Shown: in pieces, positions 28,988 through 37,379 of the stretch | How positions within the stretch are numbered: position 1 is the first letter of the stretch | How the letters are laid out: every line of letters starts with the position of its first letter | Source: Pseudomonas canadensis | GTDB lineage: Bacteria > Pseudomonadota > Gammaproteobacteria > Pseudomonadales > Pseudomonadaceae | Reading direction: 5' to 3' | DNA: 64,000 bases | Assembly: GCF_000503215.1 (NCBI RefSeq) | Contig: NZ_AYTD01000001.1 | Span: forward strand, 558,001-622,000 | Translations under genes and position numbers: made by a program | Notes under the pieces: generated by a model | What the model was told of the DNA's origin: nothing | The model's input: only the letters and a program-made list of their open reading frames with translations | Databases searched by the model: none

Positions 28988-29869
28988 TCAGACACTCCTC
29001 AGCATGCGCCACATGAGCAAGGTGCCGCTGATGTCCATGACCAGCGCGCTGAACAGCATGATGCGTCCCGTATCGTCGTTCCACATGTTCATCAGGTAAT
29101 CGGGATTGACCAGGATGAAATACCCCACGATCAGTATCGGCAGCCCGCCCAGCACATACGCGGTCATGCGGGTTTCACCCGTCATGGCCTTGAGTTGACG
29201 GGCGCCCTGTTCCCGTTCGCGGATCATCTTGATCAGGTTTTCCAGCAGCTCACTGGCATTGCCGCCGTAGCGGTGATTGACCTTCAGGCCCAGGGCGAAC
29301 AGGCGGAATTCATCCTGTTCATAGAACTCGGCAAAGTCGCTGACCGAGTCCGGCAGGCTGACGCCCATGCGCACATTGCGTTGAACGCGGCCCATGGCTT
29401 CCTTGAGCGGATCTTCAGTGCTCTCGACACCGCCCAGTACTGCGTCGGCCAAGGTTCTGCCGGATTTGAGGCTGCGCACGCTGTGGTCGAGCAATTGGGG
29501 TAGTTGCTCGACCATACGTTGCACGCGGCGTTGATAACACCAACTGATGTACACCCGCAGAAACAAAGGCGGTCCGACGATCATTGTGATCAGGCCCAAC
29601 CCGTCGGCGAACAGCCAGCCCAACAGTACGCCGATCACCCAGGCGCTCAGCCATAGGCCAAGGCGGTCCGTGGGTTTGCCCAGCCCGGCACGTTGAAACA
29701 TCCGCTCAAGGCCCGTCCAACGCGTGTCGGTGTCCTGTACTTCGGGCTGACCGTCGCCGAGACGTTCGAGCACGCGGTCCGTCTGGGCCTTGCGCAGGCC
29801 GTGCTGAAATTGCCAGAACGACAGGCCGATCAGCAGCAGGCAGATAAGGAGCAACACAGGTCCGATCAT
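28988..29869 (-). CDS. tadB: TadB inner-membrane platform protein
   Basis: Partner of TadC in the inner-membrane platform of the Tad motor, 293 residues. Membrane segments lie near residues 3-18, two around 75-110 and a C-terminal pair. The T2SSF domain runs about 125-250 (VEQLPQLLDHSVRSLKSGRT). The frame is open 54 codons further upstream into tadA, but ATG 29869 follows GGGAG and begins the family N-terminus, so it is the start. The tadA stop lies 10 bases upstream. Confidence 0.92.
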   Translation of the reverse strand: MIGPVLLLICLLLIGLSFWQFQHGLRKAQTDRVLERLGDGQPEVQDTDTRWTGLERMFQRAGLGKPTDRLGLWLSAWVIGVLLGWLFADGLGLITMIVGPPLFLRVYISWCYQRRVQRMVEQLPQLLDHSVRSLKSGRTLADAVLGGVESTEDPLKEAMGRVQRNVRMGVSLPDSVSDFAEFYEQDEFRLFALGLKVNHRYGGNASELLENLIKMIREREQGARQLKAMTGETRMTAYVLGGLPILIVGYFILVNPDYLMNMWNDDTGRIMLFSALVMDISGTLLMWRMLRSV

Positions 29870-29879
29870 CTGGCGCTCC

Positions 29880-31151
29880 CTAGGATTGCAAGGCCGATTC
29901 GCGGCGCAGTTTGTCGCCGGCCGGGTTGATGGCTTCGCGCAGGAAACCGAAGCCGGTGCGCCGGTCCAGGCGGAACAGGGTGTTGGTGACATACACGTCT
30001 TCGCGCACGCCGACCACTTCCACCACTTCACTCACACAGCGGCGTCCATCGGGCATGCGTGTCAGTTGGATAATCACGTCCAGCGCGGCGCAGATCATCT
30101 GGCGCAGGGTTTTTTCCGCGACCACACGGCCGGTCAGACCCACCAGGGTTTCCAGGCGCAGCAACGCATCCTGGGCATTGTTGGCATGCACGGTGCTCAT
30201 GGAACCGTCGTGGCCGGTGTTCATGGCGGTCATCACGTCGAGCACTTCCACGCCACGGATTTCGCCGAGGATGATGCGGTCCGGGCGCATCCGCAGGGCG
30301 TTGCGGATCAGGTCGCTGGAGCGTACTTCGCCATGGCCTTCGGCGTTGGGCGGGCGGGTTTCCAGGCGAACCACATGGGGGTGGCCTAGTTGCAGTTCAG
30401 CGACGTCTTCGATGGTCACCAGGCGCTCATGGGGGTTGATCAACTGGCTGAGGATGTTCAGCAGCGTGGTCTTGCCGGTGCCGGTGCCGCCGCTGATCAA
30501 GATGTTGCAGCGCTTGCCCACGGCCTCCTGGAAGAACTCGAAGATGCTTTGATCAATGGTTTGCATGGCAACCAAGTCGCTGCTCTTGAGCATGTCCTTG
30601 CGGAATTTCCGAATCGACAGGCACGGCCCGTCCAGGGCAATCGGCGGGATGATTGCGTTGACCCGGCTGCCGTCGGGCAAGCGCGCATCCACCATCGGCG
30701 AGGATTCATCCAGGCGCCGGCCCAATGGCGCGAGGATGCGTTGCATCACGCGCTCCACATGGTGGTCGTCGATGAAACGCAGGTCACTCTGGTGCAGCAA
30801 ACCATCGCGTTCGATAAATACACGGTGCGGCCCGTTGACCAGGATTTCTGTCACCGCAGGGTCACGCAGCAGCACTTCCAGCGGGCCGAAACCGGTGAGT
30901 TCGTCGACGATCTCTTCGGCCAGGCGCTCTATCTCATAACGCGAGATCGCCAGGCGCATGCGCGTGATGTATTCGGAAACCTTGTCGATGACAAATTGCG
31001 CCAGGGACTGGCGTGTGCCTTCGAGCAGGTTTTTACCCGACTCCTCGATGGCGTCGATGATGTAGCGGTGCAGCACCAGCTTCAGGCCATCGTGATCGCT
31101 GTTGCCGCCAGCGGCGCGGGCTGGGCCGCCAAACAGTTTTTCGCCGTTCAT
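29880..31151 (-). CDS. tadA: TadA pilus assembly ATPase (CpaF family)
   Basis: Hexameric secretion ATPase that powers Flp pilus assembly. The 423-residue protein has an N-terminal helical domain, then the ATPase core with Walker A GGTGTGKTT (residues 221-229, K227), an Asp box (TIEDVAELQL), Walker B (RIILGEIRG) and a His box (GSMSTVHANNAQDAL). It overlaps tadZ by the four bases ATGA and lies 10 bases before tadB. Confidence 0.95.
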   Translation of the reverse strand: MNGEKLFGGPARAAGGNSDHDGLKLVLHRYIIDAIEESGKNLLEGTRQSLAQFVIDKVSEYITRMRLAISRYEIERLAEEIVDELTGFGPLEVLLRDPAVTEILVNGPHRVFIERDGLLHQSDLRFIDDHHVERVMQRILAPLGRRLDESSPMVDARLPDGSRVNAIIPPIALDGPCLSIRKFRKDMLKSSDLVAMQTIDQSIFEFFQEAVGKRCNILISGGTGTGKTTLLNILSQLINPHERLVTIEDVAELQLGHPHVVRLETRPPNAEGHGEVRSSDLIRNALRMRPDRIILGEIRGVEVLDVMTAMNTGHDGSMSTVHANNAQDALLRLETLVGLTGRVVAEKTLRQMICAALDVIIQLTRMPDGRRCVSEVVEVVGVREDVYVTNTLFRLDRRTGFGFLREAINPAGDKLRRESALQS

Positions 31152-32341
31152 CGTCCTGACCCCAGGAAGCGTTCAAACCAGCGCATCGACGGCTTCGCCA
31201 GGCCCTCGGAGCGTTTTGCCAGGCGCTCGCCCAAGGTGCGCACGGCTTGGGTCAAAGGTTCACGGGGGGCCAGGGCAAACAGGGTCTGGCCTTGGTTTTT
31301 CACATTCAGGCGCAGCTCGGCGCTCAGCGGGAGTACGGCGATGCACTCAAGGCCGAAGCTTTTTTCCAGGGCCTCGGTGTCGGGTGCGCAGGCCTTGATG
31401 TAGCGGTCCACCACCAGCTTGGCGTGATCCAGCTTCATGCCTTTTTCGCGCCAGCGGTTGAGTATTGCCAGGTTGCGGCGACAGTCCAGTACGCTCTGGT
31501 CGGTGCACCACAGCAGTTTGTCGCAGTGGCTGACAAAGGTGCGCAGGGCCTCGCTGTCGGGTTGCCCGGTAATGTTCACGACGATGTGCTGGAAGTGCTG
31601 GCGCAGTGCACTGAGCAACATGAACAGCTCGGCGGCACTGGTGAGTTTGAGCGGTTCGTCACCGGTGGCGTAGGCCAGGATGCGCAGCCCGTCCAGGGCG
31701 GGGGTAAAGGCGCTGTTGATCAGGGTGGTATCGAGGCGGCGCAAGTGTCGCAACGCGTCACCGAAATTGAAGGTGCTTTGCAGACCCAGCAAGGCCAGGC
31801 TGTCGCTGCGCGGCAGGCCCAGGTCGAGCAACAAGGTTTGCTGGCCGCTTTTCTGCACGACCAGCGCCAGGTGGGTGGCCAGCATCGCCCCATCGGCATT
31901 GCTCTGGGTGCCAAAGAGCACGGTCAGGCCACCCAGTTGTGCATTGTTGGTGACGGTGGGCAGGCGCTTGCTCAAGCGTCGCACCAGGCCCGCCACTTCA
32001 CTGGAGCGCGAGCCGTAGGCCACGAAGTCGCGGGCGCCGGCCCGCATGGCGTTCAGCACAAGCTGGTTGTCCATGCCATCGCCCAGGGCGACGACGGCGA
32101 GCATCGGCTTGGCTTCCAGGGCGCCTTCGATCAATGCGCTCTGGGCCACGACGTTTTCGCGGTCCAGGCCGACGAACACCAGGTTGGCGAAGGTCACATC
32201 CACCAGCGCCAGCAGTTCGTCCAGGCTGCCGGTGCCGGCGCTGACGACTTGGCCAAGCGGCGCCAGGGCGCCCTGCAGCCACTCCAGGTCAGTGGTGTTG
32301 CGGGTGATGGCGAGAAAGGTCTGGCTCAGGCTATCGCTCAT
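31148..32341 (-). CDS. tadZ: TadZ/CpaE pilus localisation protein
   Basis: ParA/MinD-like protein thought to place the Tad machine at the pole, 397 residues. An N-terminal atypical receiver (about 1-130) is followed by a ParA-like domain. The position of the Walker A motif reads LFGTQSNADGAML and lacks the GKT lysine, so ATP binding is doubtful or atypical; the later LLLDLGLPRSDS is intact. Four-base overlaps with rcpA and tadA place it in the operon. Confidence 0.9.
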   Translation of the reverse strand: MSDSLSQTFLAITRNTTDLEWLQGALAPLGQVVSAGTGSLDELLALVDVTFANLVFVGLDRENVVAQSALIEGALEAKPMLAVVALGDGMDNQLVLNAMRAGARDFVAYGSRSSEVAGLVRRLSKRLPTVTNNAQLGGLTVLFGTQSNADGAMLATHLALVVQKSGQQTLLLDLGLPRSDSLALLGLQSTFNFGDALRHLRRLDTTLINSAFTPALDGLRILAYATGDEPLKLTSAAELFMLLSALRQHFQHIVVNITGQPDSEALRTFVSHCDKLLWCTDQSVLDCRRNLAILNRWREKGMKLDHAKLVVDRYIKACAPDTEALEKSFGLECIAVLPLSAELRLNVKNQGQTLFALAPREPLTQAVRTLGERLAKRSEGLAKPSMRWFERFLGSGR

Positions 32342-33555
32342 TGGGAAAGTCCACTGCGACGGTCAAAGTTGCCGTTTTCCAGGAAGAACAGCCGGTACCA
32401 GTTTGGGTCGTAGCTGCGTAGTTTCTCGCCGGGCAAGGAGGGCAGTTGGGCGTTGGCCGCCAACGGTTGCACCAGATGCGGCGTGACGATCATGAGCAAC
32501 TCTTTTTCTTCGCGGCTGATATTGGAGTCGCGGAAAAACGCCCCGAGGATCGGGATGTCGCCCAGCCCCGGAAACTTGCTGATGGTGGATCGGTTGTTGC
32601 TGCTGATCAGACCGCTGATCACAAAGCTTTCGCCATCGGCCAAGGACACGCTGGTGTCGGTACGGCGGACGGTCAACGCCGGCACCTGAATGCCTTCGAT
32701 CTGCACCGCGTTGCTGTAGTCCAGTTCGCTGACTTCTGGTGCCACCTTGAGCGAAATGCGATTGCGGTCAATCACCGTGGGGGTCAGGGTCAGGCGGATG
32801 CCGAACTCCTTGTATTCGATGGAAATCGTGTCGCTGCCCGCGCTGGGCACCGGGATTGGCACCTCGCCGCCCGCCAGGAAGGAGGCGCTCTGGCCGCTCA
32901 TGGCCACCAAGCTGGGACGCGCCAGGGTGTAGGCAAAGCCGCTGCGTTCCAACGCGTTGATCATGGCCGAAACCCGCCCACCGCCAAAACCGACGTTGAA
33001 GCTTTGTGTGTTGACCGGCAATTTGAACACGCCTTCCGAAGGGGACAGCAGGTTGGGACTGCCGAGGAAAAAGTTTGCACCCGTGCCCAGCAGCCGGGTG
33101 CTGGCTTCCTTGAGCTTGGTACGGCTGACCTCGACAAAGCGGATATCGGTCTGCACCTGGCTGGGCAACAACGGGTCTTCCGACGGCGGCAGCGACACGC
33201 TGGTCAGCGCCGACGTGGCCTTGCCCTTGACGAACACCATGCTTTGGCGCGGCGCGCTGGCACAGGCGGTCCATACCATCAGGCTGGTAGCGCCGGACGA
33301 GACACCGGTCAGCAGAAAGTTCCGGTCACCGTTGACCCGCACATCGGCGATTTTCGGGTCGCCGATGGCCAGGCGCGTAATGGCCACCGGTGATTGCAGC
33401 TCTTGTTGCAGGCCTTCTCCCACCTCGACCACGGCGGGTAACTGACCCAGGGCACCGCAGTTGCCCGGCGCTGCCAAAGCCATGCCGACCGGCAGGCTCG
33501 ACAGCATCAGGGCCCAGGCCATGTGCGTGAACAGGGGTGCGTAGCGATGGCTCAT
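32338..33555 (-). CDS. rcpA: RcpA outer-membrane secretin
   Basis: Outer-membrane pore for the Flp pilus, 405 residues. A signal peptide (cut near AQ/ALAAPGNC), an N-terminal BON/N0-like region (VEVGEGLQQELQSPVAITRL), and the secretin domain (about 170-370, VPIPVPSAGSDTISIEYKEFG, then IRLTLTPTV and KFPGLGDIPILGAFF). The C-terminus MIVTPHLVQP is typical of CpaC/RcpA. It lies downstream of rcpC and overlaps tadZ by four bases. Confidence 0.94.
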   Translation of the reverse strand: MSHRYAPLFTHMAWALMLSSLPVGMALAAPGNCGALGQLPAVVEVGEGLQQELQSPVAITRLAIGDPKIADVRVNGDRNFLLTGVSSGATSLMVWTACASAPRQSMVFVKGKATSALTSVSLPPSEDPLLPSQVQTDIRFVEVSRTKLKEASTRLLGTGANFFLGSPNLLSPSEGVFKLPVNTQSFNVGFGGGRVSAMINALERSGFAYTLARPSLVAMSGQSASFLAGGEVPIPVPSAGSDTISIEYKEFGIRLTLTPTVIDRNRISLKVAPEVSELDYSNAVQIEGIQVPALTVRRTDTSVSLADGESFVISGLISSNNRSTISKFPGLGDIPILGAFFRDSNISREEKELLMIVTPHLVQPLAANAQLPSLPGEKLRSYDPNWYRLFFLENGNFDRRSGLSQ

Positions 33556-33574
33556 TCAAGGCATCCTTGCTCGA

Positions 33575-34519
33575 TCACGGAGTTTGTGGTGCCGCTTGGG
33601 CACCGCGAATCACTTCAATGCCACGGCGTACGCCAGGCCCAGCGGTGCTGGCTTGGACGACGCGTTTGGGCGGGCCGGTCAAGGCCAGTTGGGTGAATTG
33701 GTAGAGGTTGCGGTTGGCGCTTTCCAGTCTCTCTGATGCGTCGCTTTCGCCAGCCCAATAGCGACTGAGCAGTTGTTCATCGGCGCTACGTACCGCCAGG
33801 CGCAACACGCCGGCTTGCGCCGCGAGCATCAGTCGGCTTAGCAGTGGCTCCGGCACGGCCAGCACCACGGTGCGTGCGCCGTATCGACGTTGGGCGGCTT
33901 GGGCGCGTTCTTCAGGCGTGACCGGGGGTGGCACAGCGGGTTTGCCATCGTTGGCCAGGCCCAACTGGTCACCGACGCTGAGCAGGCGCATGGCCGGAAG
34001 GACGATCTGCGCCGACTGCTCGACGTTACCGACATCCTGGCGCAGGAACAGCAGCACATCCACGTAATCGCCTGGCGTCAGTTGGCCCCCAGCGCCGCTC
34101 ACCTCATCCACGGCCACGGCCAGGGCGCGCTCATTCGGGCGAATCATGCGGGCGAGCGGGCCGCCGGCGCTGAAGCTTTCTTCGGTGAGCCAAGTGCCTG
34201 CGCCCAAGGTCCGCAGGGGGATGCGACCGATGGCTTGATCGAGCTGGGTGAGGCTGCCGGCGGGCGCGGTGCGCAGTTTTTCCAGGATCAGGTCGGCGTC
34301 GGTCAGTGGCACAAAAGCGGGCACGTCATGCGCCAGCACCACCACCGGTTGGCGGGTCTGGTCTTCCACCGCAGCGACAGTGTTATCAACGGAAACGACA
34401 GGTACGGCGGGGGCTGCGACAGGCTCCGGAGCGCGGCTTAAAACAAGCCCCCAGTACCCGGCGATCAAGGCCCCGATCAGCAACAAGCCGGCCAGGACCA
34501 TGCTGATGCGACTGTTCAT
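33575..34519 (-). CDS. rcpC: RcpC/CpaB pilus assembly protein
   Basis: Periplasmic SAF-domain protein anchored in the inner membrane, acting with the RcpA secretin. It has 314 residues: a membrane anchor (about 6-25), a SAF domain (VVVLAHDVPAFVPLTDADLI), and the conserved LAVAVDEVSGAGGQLTPGDY and VDVLLF stretch. ATG 34519 follows GGGAGAG. The in-frame extension to 34549 would place charged residues ahead of the anchor. First gene of the leftward rcpC-rcpA-tadZABCD operon. Confidence 0.92.
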   Translation of the reverse strand: MNSRISMVLAGLLLIGALIAGYWGLVLSRAPEPVAAPAVPVVSVDNTVAAVEDQTRQPVVVLAHDVPAFVPLTDADLILEKLRTAPAGSLTQLDQAIGRIPLRTLGAGTWLTEESFSAGGPLARMIRPNERALAVAVDEVSGAGGQLTPGDYVDVLLFLRQDVGNVEQSAQIVLPAMRLLSVGDQLGLANDGKPAVPPPVTPEERAQAAQRRYGARTVVLAVPEPLLSRLMLAAQAGVLRLAVRSADEQLLSRYWAGESDASERLESANRNLYQFTQLALTGPPKRVVQASTAGPGVRRGIEVIRGAQAAPQTP

Positions 34520-34851
34520 GACGGCTCTCCCTTTCCCGTTGCACTGCACACCCGATTAATTCGAATGGGTTAATCCGCAACCTGGCTGTGATGAACATCT
34601 AACGATTTGGCTATTTGAAGGTAGCTCAGCTAGGACGAAATGCCATTACCCTGGAGAAAAATTATGTGAGCTTATAAACGCTGCCTTTATACGGCGCGTT
34701 TATAGGGGCTGACGTTACGACTAATACTTTATGATTAATTCGTTATTACAGTTGTGAGGCTGGGGTTTGTTGACAATGCTCTAATGGCACGCCGCGATTA
34801 TCTGGTACTAGAGCCGTTCCGGCTTCCAGTGGCGTTTTAGGGAGAAGTCTT
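34520..34851. promoter_or_regulatory. Divergent rcpC/flp control region
   Basis: A 332-base AT-richer gap that must hold promoters for the leftward tad operon and rightward flp. Visible elements: a perfect 9-base inverted repeat, TATAAACGC (34673-34681) and GCGTTTATA (34696-34704) with a 14-base spacer; TATACGGCGCG at 34688-34698 and ACTAATAC at 34720-34727, both repeated before the GGGT lipoprotein gene; and TTGACA at 34770-34775, possibly part of the flp promoter. No gene is seen in it. PprB is the obvious candidate regulator, by context only. Confidence 0.6.
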
Positions 34852-35049
34852 ATGTTCCTTGACCTGGTGTTGAAGCTGTATGTCCAAACCCAACTATTCT
34901 TCAGTCGCAAAGAAGGAGCCTCAGGCATCGAATACGCCATTGTCGTAGCGTTGGTAGCGCTCGTTATAGTGGGTGCCGGGACGGGGCTTGGAACTAAGGT
35001 AAAAACCATTTTCACCAATATGACCACTAATATGCCGACCGGAACATGA
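34852..35049 (+). CDS. flp: Flp major pilin
   Basis: Structural subunit of the Tad pilus, 65 residues. The leader ends RKEG, and the mature protein begins ASGIEYAIVVALVALVIVGA, giving the canonical G/xxxxEY site with Glu +5 and Tyr +6 for FppA. A single hydrophobic helix follows, ending in a short Thr-rich tail. A GGGAGAAG ribosome site precedes ATG 34852. Divergent from rcpC; a receiver-only protein gene follows 47 bases later. Confidence 0.96.
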   Translation: MFLDLVLKLYVQTQLFFSRKEGASGIEYAIVVALVALVIVGAGTGLGTKVKTIFTNMTTNMPTGT

Positions 35050-35096
35050 TTTAGTTGTGGTGGCCGTTATGATGATCCCCTCTTGAAGGTGATGCC

Positions 35097-35495
35097 ATGA
35101 GCGCGTCTTCACGCCAGCAAATTCTATTGGTGGACGATGAAGAGGACGCCTTGATCGAACTCGCCGAATCCCTCGAAAACGAGGGATTTGTCTGTTTTAC
35201 CGCCACCTCCGTCACCTTCGCCCTGCAAGAATTGACACTTCACCCCGACATCGCCTTGGTCATCACCGATCTGCGCATGCCCGAGGAAAGCGGTATCTCC
35301 TTGATCAAGCGCCTGCGCGAACACACCTCACGCTCACACCTGCCGGTGATTGTGATGTCGGGCCACGCCGAAATGGACGATGTGAGCGACATGCTGCGCC
35401 TGCAAGTGCTGGACCTGTTTCGCAAGCCGATCTATCTGGTTCGGTTGATTGATACGTTGAACAATCTGTTTCCCCTCCCGAAAACCAGGCTTTAG
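35097..35495 (+). CDS. Stand-alone receiver-domain response regulator
   Basis: 132 residues, a single CheY-like receiver with acidic pocket LVDDEED, phosphoacceptor D58 (LVITDLRMPEESG), and conserved Ser and Lys (VIVMSGHAE, FRKPIYL). There is no output domain. It sits directly downstream of flp and facing the TpsB gene. It could be a second partner or a phosphate sink for PprA, which has no receiver of its own; this is inference from position. Confidence 0.9.
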   Translation: MSASSRQQILLVDDEEDALIELAESLENEGFVCFTATSVTFALQELTLHPDIALVITDLRMPEESGISLIKRLREHTSRSHLPVIVMSGHAEMDDVSDMLRLQVLDLFRKPIYLVRLIDTLNNLFPLPKTRL

Positions 35496-35515
35496 GCGCC
35501 CCACTAGCGCCTAAA
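35491..35515. terminator. Hairpin between the receiver gene and tpsB
   Basis: TTTAGGCGC and GCGCCTAAA form a perfect nine-base stem with a seven-base loop, overlapping the receiver gene stop. The two flanking genes converge here. The leftward transcript has a T-run (GGTTTT) a few bases after the stem, so it may serve both directions. Confidence 0.6.
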
Positions 35516-35523
35516 GGGTAGGA

Positions 35524-37206
35524 TCAGAGCTGATAACTGAAGCTCAACGTATACCGTGGCCGCCGGTTGAAACTGTCCAGCGCGATATCCGACATCGGCT
35601 TGGCCGCTTCCAGGGCGATGTTGTAGTACTTGTTGTCCCCGAAGCGCAGCCCGAGTGCAGCCGATGACAGGTCGCTGCTTCTGACAGGCAGATCGTTGAA
35701 CCAGGTCTTGGCGCGGTCGAACACAATATAGGGCTGCAGAATCCTCACCCAGTCGCCAGCGCGGTTGTAGCTGTAGTTGACCTCATACGCCAGCCCCCAG
35801 CCCTTGTCACCGGAACCCTGGTCGTCAGGGTAGCCACGACCGAAGTTCTGCCCACCGAACGTGGCGCGTTCGCTGTCCGGCAGGGTGTCATTGCTCCAGT
35901 AAAAGGCTCCGGACAGGACGCCTTGCCAATTATCGAAGAACTTGTCGCTTTGTACGCCGGACAGGCGCAGACGGAAGAAGTCCAGGTCGGGCTTGAGCCC
36001 TTCGAAATCACTGTGGGTTCTGGCGCCCATGCCGTTGATGCCCTGGTACAGACCGGCGCTGACGATACGCAGTTGGCGGGTGTCGGACTTGCGCCAGTCA
36101 CCCTCGAAGGCCAGGGCGCGCAGGTTGGTTTCAACGTCGAAACGCTGGGGGTAGCCCAAGAGTTTGTAGCTTGTGGTTTGGTCCACTGCGTAGAGGCGCG
36201 TGCCGAGGGTCAGCGATTCATTCGGTGAGGCTATCAGCGGGTGGCTGAGGCCGATGGAATAGCGATCGATGGACTGGTGCGGCTTGAGCTCGAAGCCGCC
36301 GTCCAGTTGCACGTTGGTTTTGGGGTCGGCGCGGTAGCGTTCGGCGGCGAGCGCCAGCTGGGTGCCTTCGGCATTGATGAACTGGCTGTAGCCCACACGG
36401 TAGTAGTGCTCTTTATCTTCGCCAGGCGGGAACAGCCCGCTGACGTTGAGTTGCTCGCCCATTGAGGTCTGGGAGTTGCTGGTGCCGGTAAGCAGGGCCT
36501 GCAGGCCTCCGCGGCTGTCATCGGTCATGCTCATGCTACTGGTGAAGGGCTTGCGGCTGGCAGTGATCTGCATGTGTGTGCCACCGTCGGTGGTGCCCGG
36601 CGCGGGTACTTGCGCTTGCAGTGTGACGCCGGGGATACGGCCCATGAGCGTGGTATAGCGCTCGAAGGTCTTGCGGGTCAGAGGGCGTTCGGTCAGGAGT
36701 TTATTGGCCAGTTTGTCGACGTAAGCCGAGACCGAGCCGATATCGCCAGTTTGCTGGTAGTCCTTGATATAGCCTTCCACCAGAATCACGCGCACCAGGC
36801 CATTTTCGAAGCTCTGTTGGGGCAGGAATGCGTAGGACAGCAGGTAGCCGTCCTGCTGGTAGCGACGGGTAACGCCACGGGTGGCTTCGATCAGTTGCGC
36901 CAGGTTGGTCTCATGACCAAACAACGGTTCGTAGGCCTTGGCGGTTTCGTCGAGCGGGTAGATGGTGCCACCCTCGATCTGCAGCTTGCGAATCGTGACC
37001 TTGGTGTCCATCAACAGCGGCTGGCCCTGAGTAGGCGGTGTTTCGGGCACCTGGGTCTGTGGCGTGGCCGGTCGATAGGCGTCGGCGGGAAGGTTGGGCA
37101 CTGGCAGGTTGCGGATGGTGTCGTTGCTGTTGAGGAAGCTGGGAAGGGTCTCGGCTTGGGCGTAGGCACTGAGAGTAAGCAATAACAACGGCGTCAACAC
37201 GCGCAT
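35524..37206 (-). CDS. FhaC/ShlB-type outer-membrane transporter (TpsB)
   Basis: Outer-membrane barrel of two-partner secretion, 560 residues. A signal peptide (VLTPLLLLTLSAYAQA) is followed by two POTRA domains (about 75-215, KVTIRKLQIEGGTIYPLDE and LVRVILVEGYIKDY). The 16-strand barrel includes the conserved loop-6 motif in FGRGYPDD and ends in an aromatic-rich strand (RYTLSFSYQL). ATG 37206 is chosen because GGAG lies six bases upstream and the signal peptide follows at once. No TpsA with a haemagglutinin-type TPS domain is nearby. The only adjacent candidate cargo is the GGGT-repeat lipoprotein upstream, separated by a terminator. Confidence 0.9.
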   Translation of the reverse strand: MRVLTPLLLLTLSAYAQAETLPSFLNSNDTIRNLPVPNLPADAYRPATPQTQVPETPPTQGQPLLMDTKVTIRKLQIEGGTIYPLDETAKAYEPLFGHETNLAQLIEATRGVTRRYQQDGYLLSYAFLPQQSFENGLVRVILVEGYIKDYQQTGDIGSVSAYVDKLANKLLTERPLTRKTFERYTTLMGRIPGVTLQAQVPAPGTTDGGTHMQITASRKPFTSSMSMTDDSRGGLQALLTGTSNSQTSMGEQLNVSGLFPPGEDKEHYYRVGYSQFINAEGTQLALAAERYRADPKTNVQLDGGFELKPHQSIDRYSIGLSHPLIASPNESLTLGTRLYAVDQTTSYKLLGYPQRFDVETNLRALAFEGDWRKSDTRQLRIVSAGLYQGINGMGARTHSDFEGLKPDLDFFRLRLSGVQSDKFFDNWQGVLSGAFYWSNDTLPDSERATFGGQNFGRGYPDDQGSGDKGWGLAYEVNYSYNRAGDWVRILQPYIVFDRAKTWFNDLPVRSSDLSSAALGLRFGDNKYYNIALEAAKPMSDIALDSFNRRPRYTLSFSYQL

Positions 37207-37292
37207 AGGACACTCCATGGTCAACTGCAGCAGCGTTTCGGGCCCGCCGGGTTCTGGGACTCGGTTCGGGTGGGGCATGTTCCAGGCCCCAT

Positions 37293-37327
37293 AAAAAAGA
37301 CGAGAGACTTATTGGGGTCTCTCGTCT
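37293..37327 (-). terminator. Rho-independent terminator of the GGGT lipoprotein gene
   Basis: On the minus strand an 11-base perfect stem (AGACGAGAGAC/GTCTCTCGTCT) with an eight-base loop is followed directly by six T. It lies 53 bases after the lipoprotein stop and about 87 bases before the tpsB start, so tpsB needs its own promoter or read-through. Confidence 0.9.
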
Positions 37328-37379
37328 CAACCAAGCGTAGGCGCTGTAGGGGAGGCCGTCTAATCGGCCAGGTGCAATT

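Noticed and set aside
29870..30031. Upstream extension of tadB into tadA
   Set aside because: Sequence there encodes tadA in another frame; the family N-terminus begins at ATG 29869 after GGGAG.
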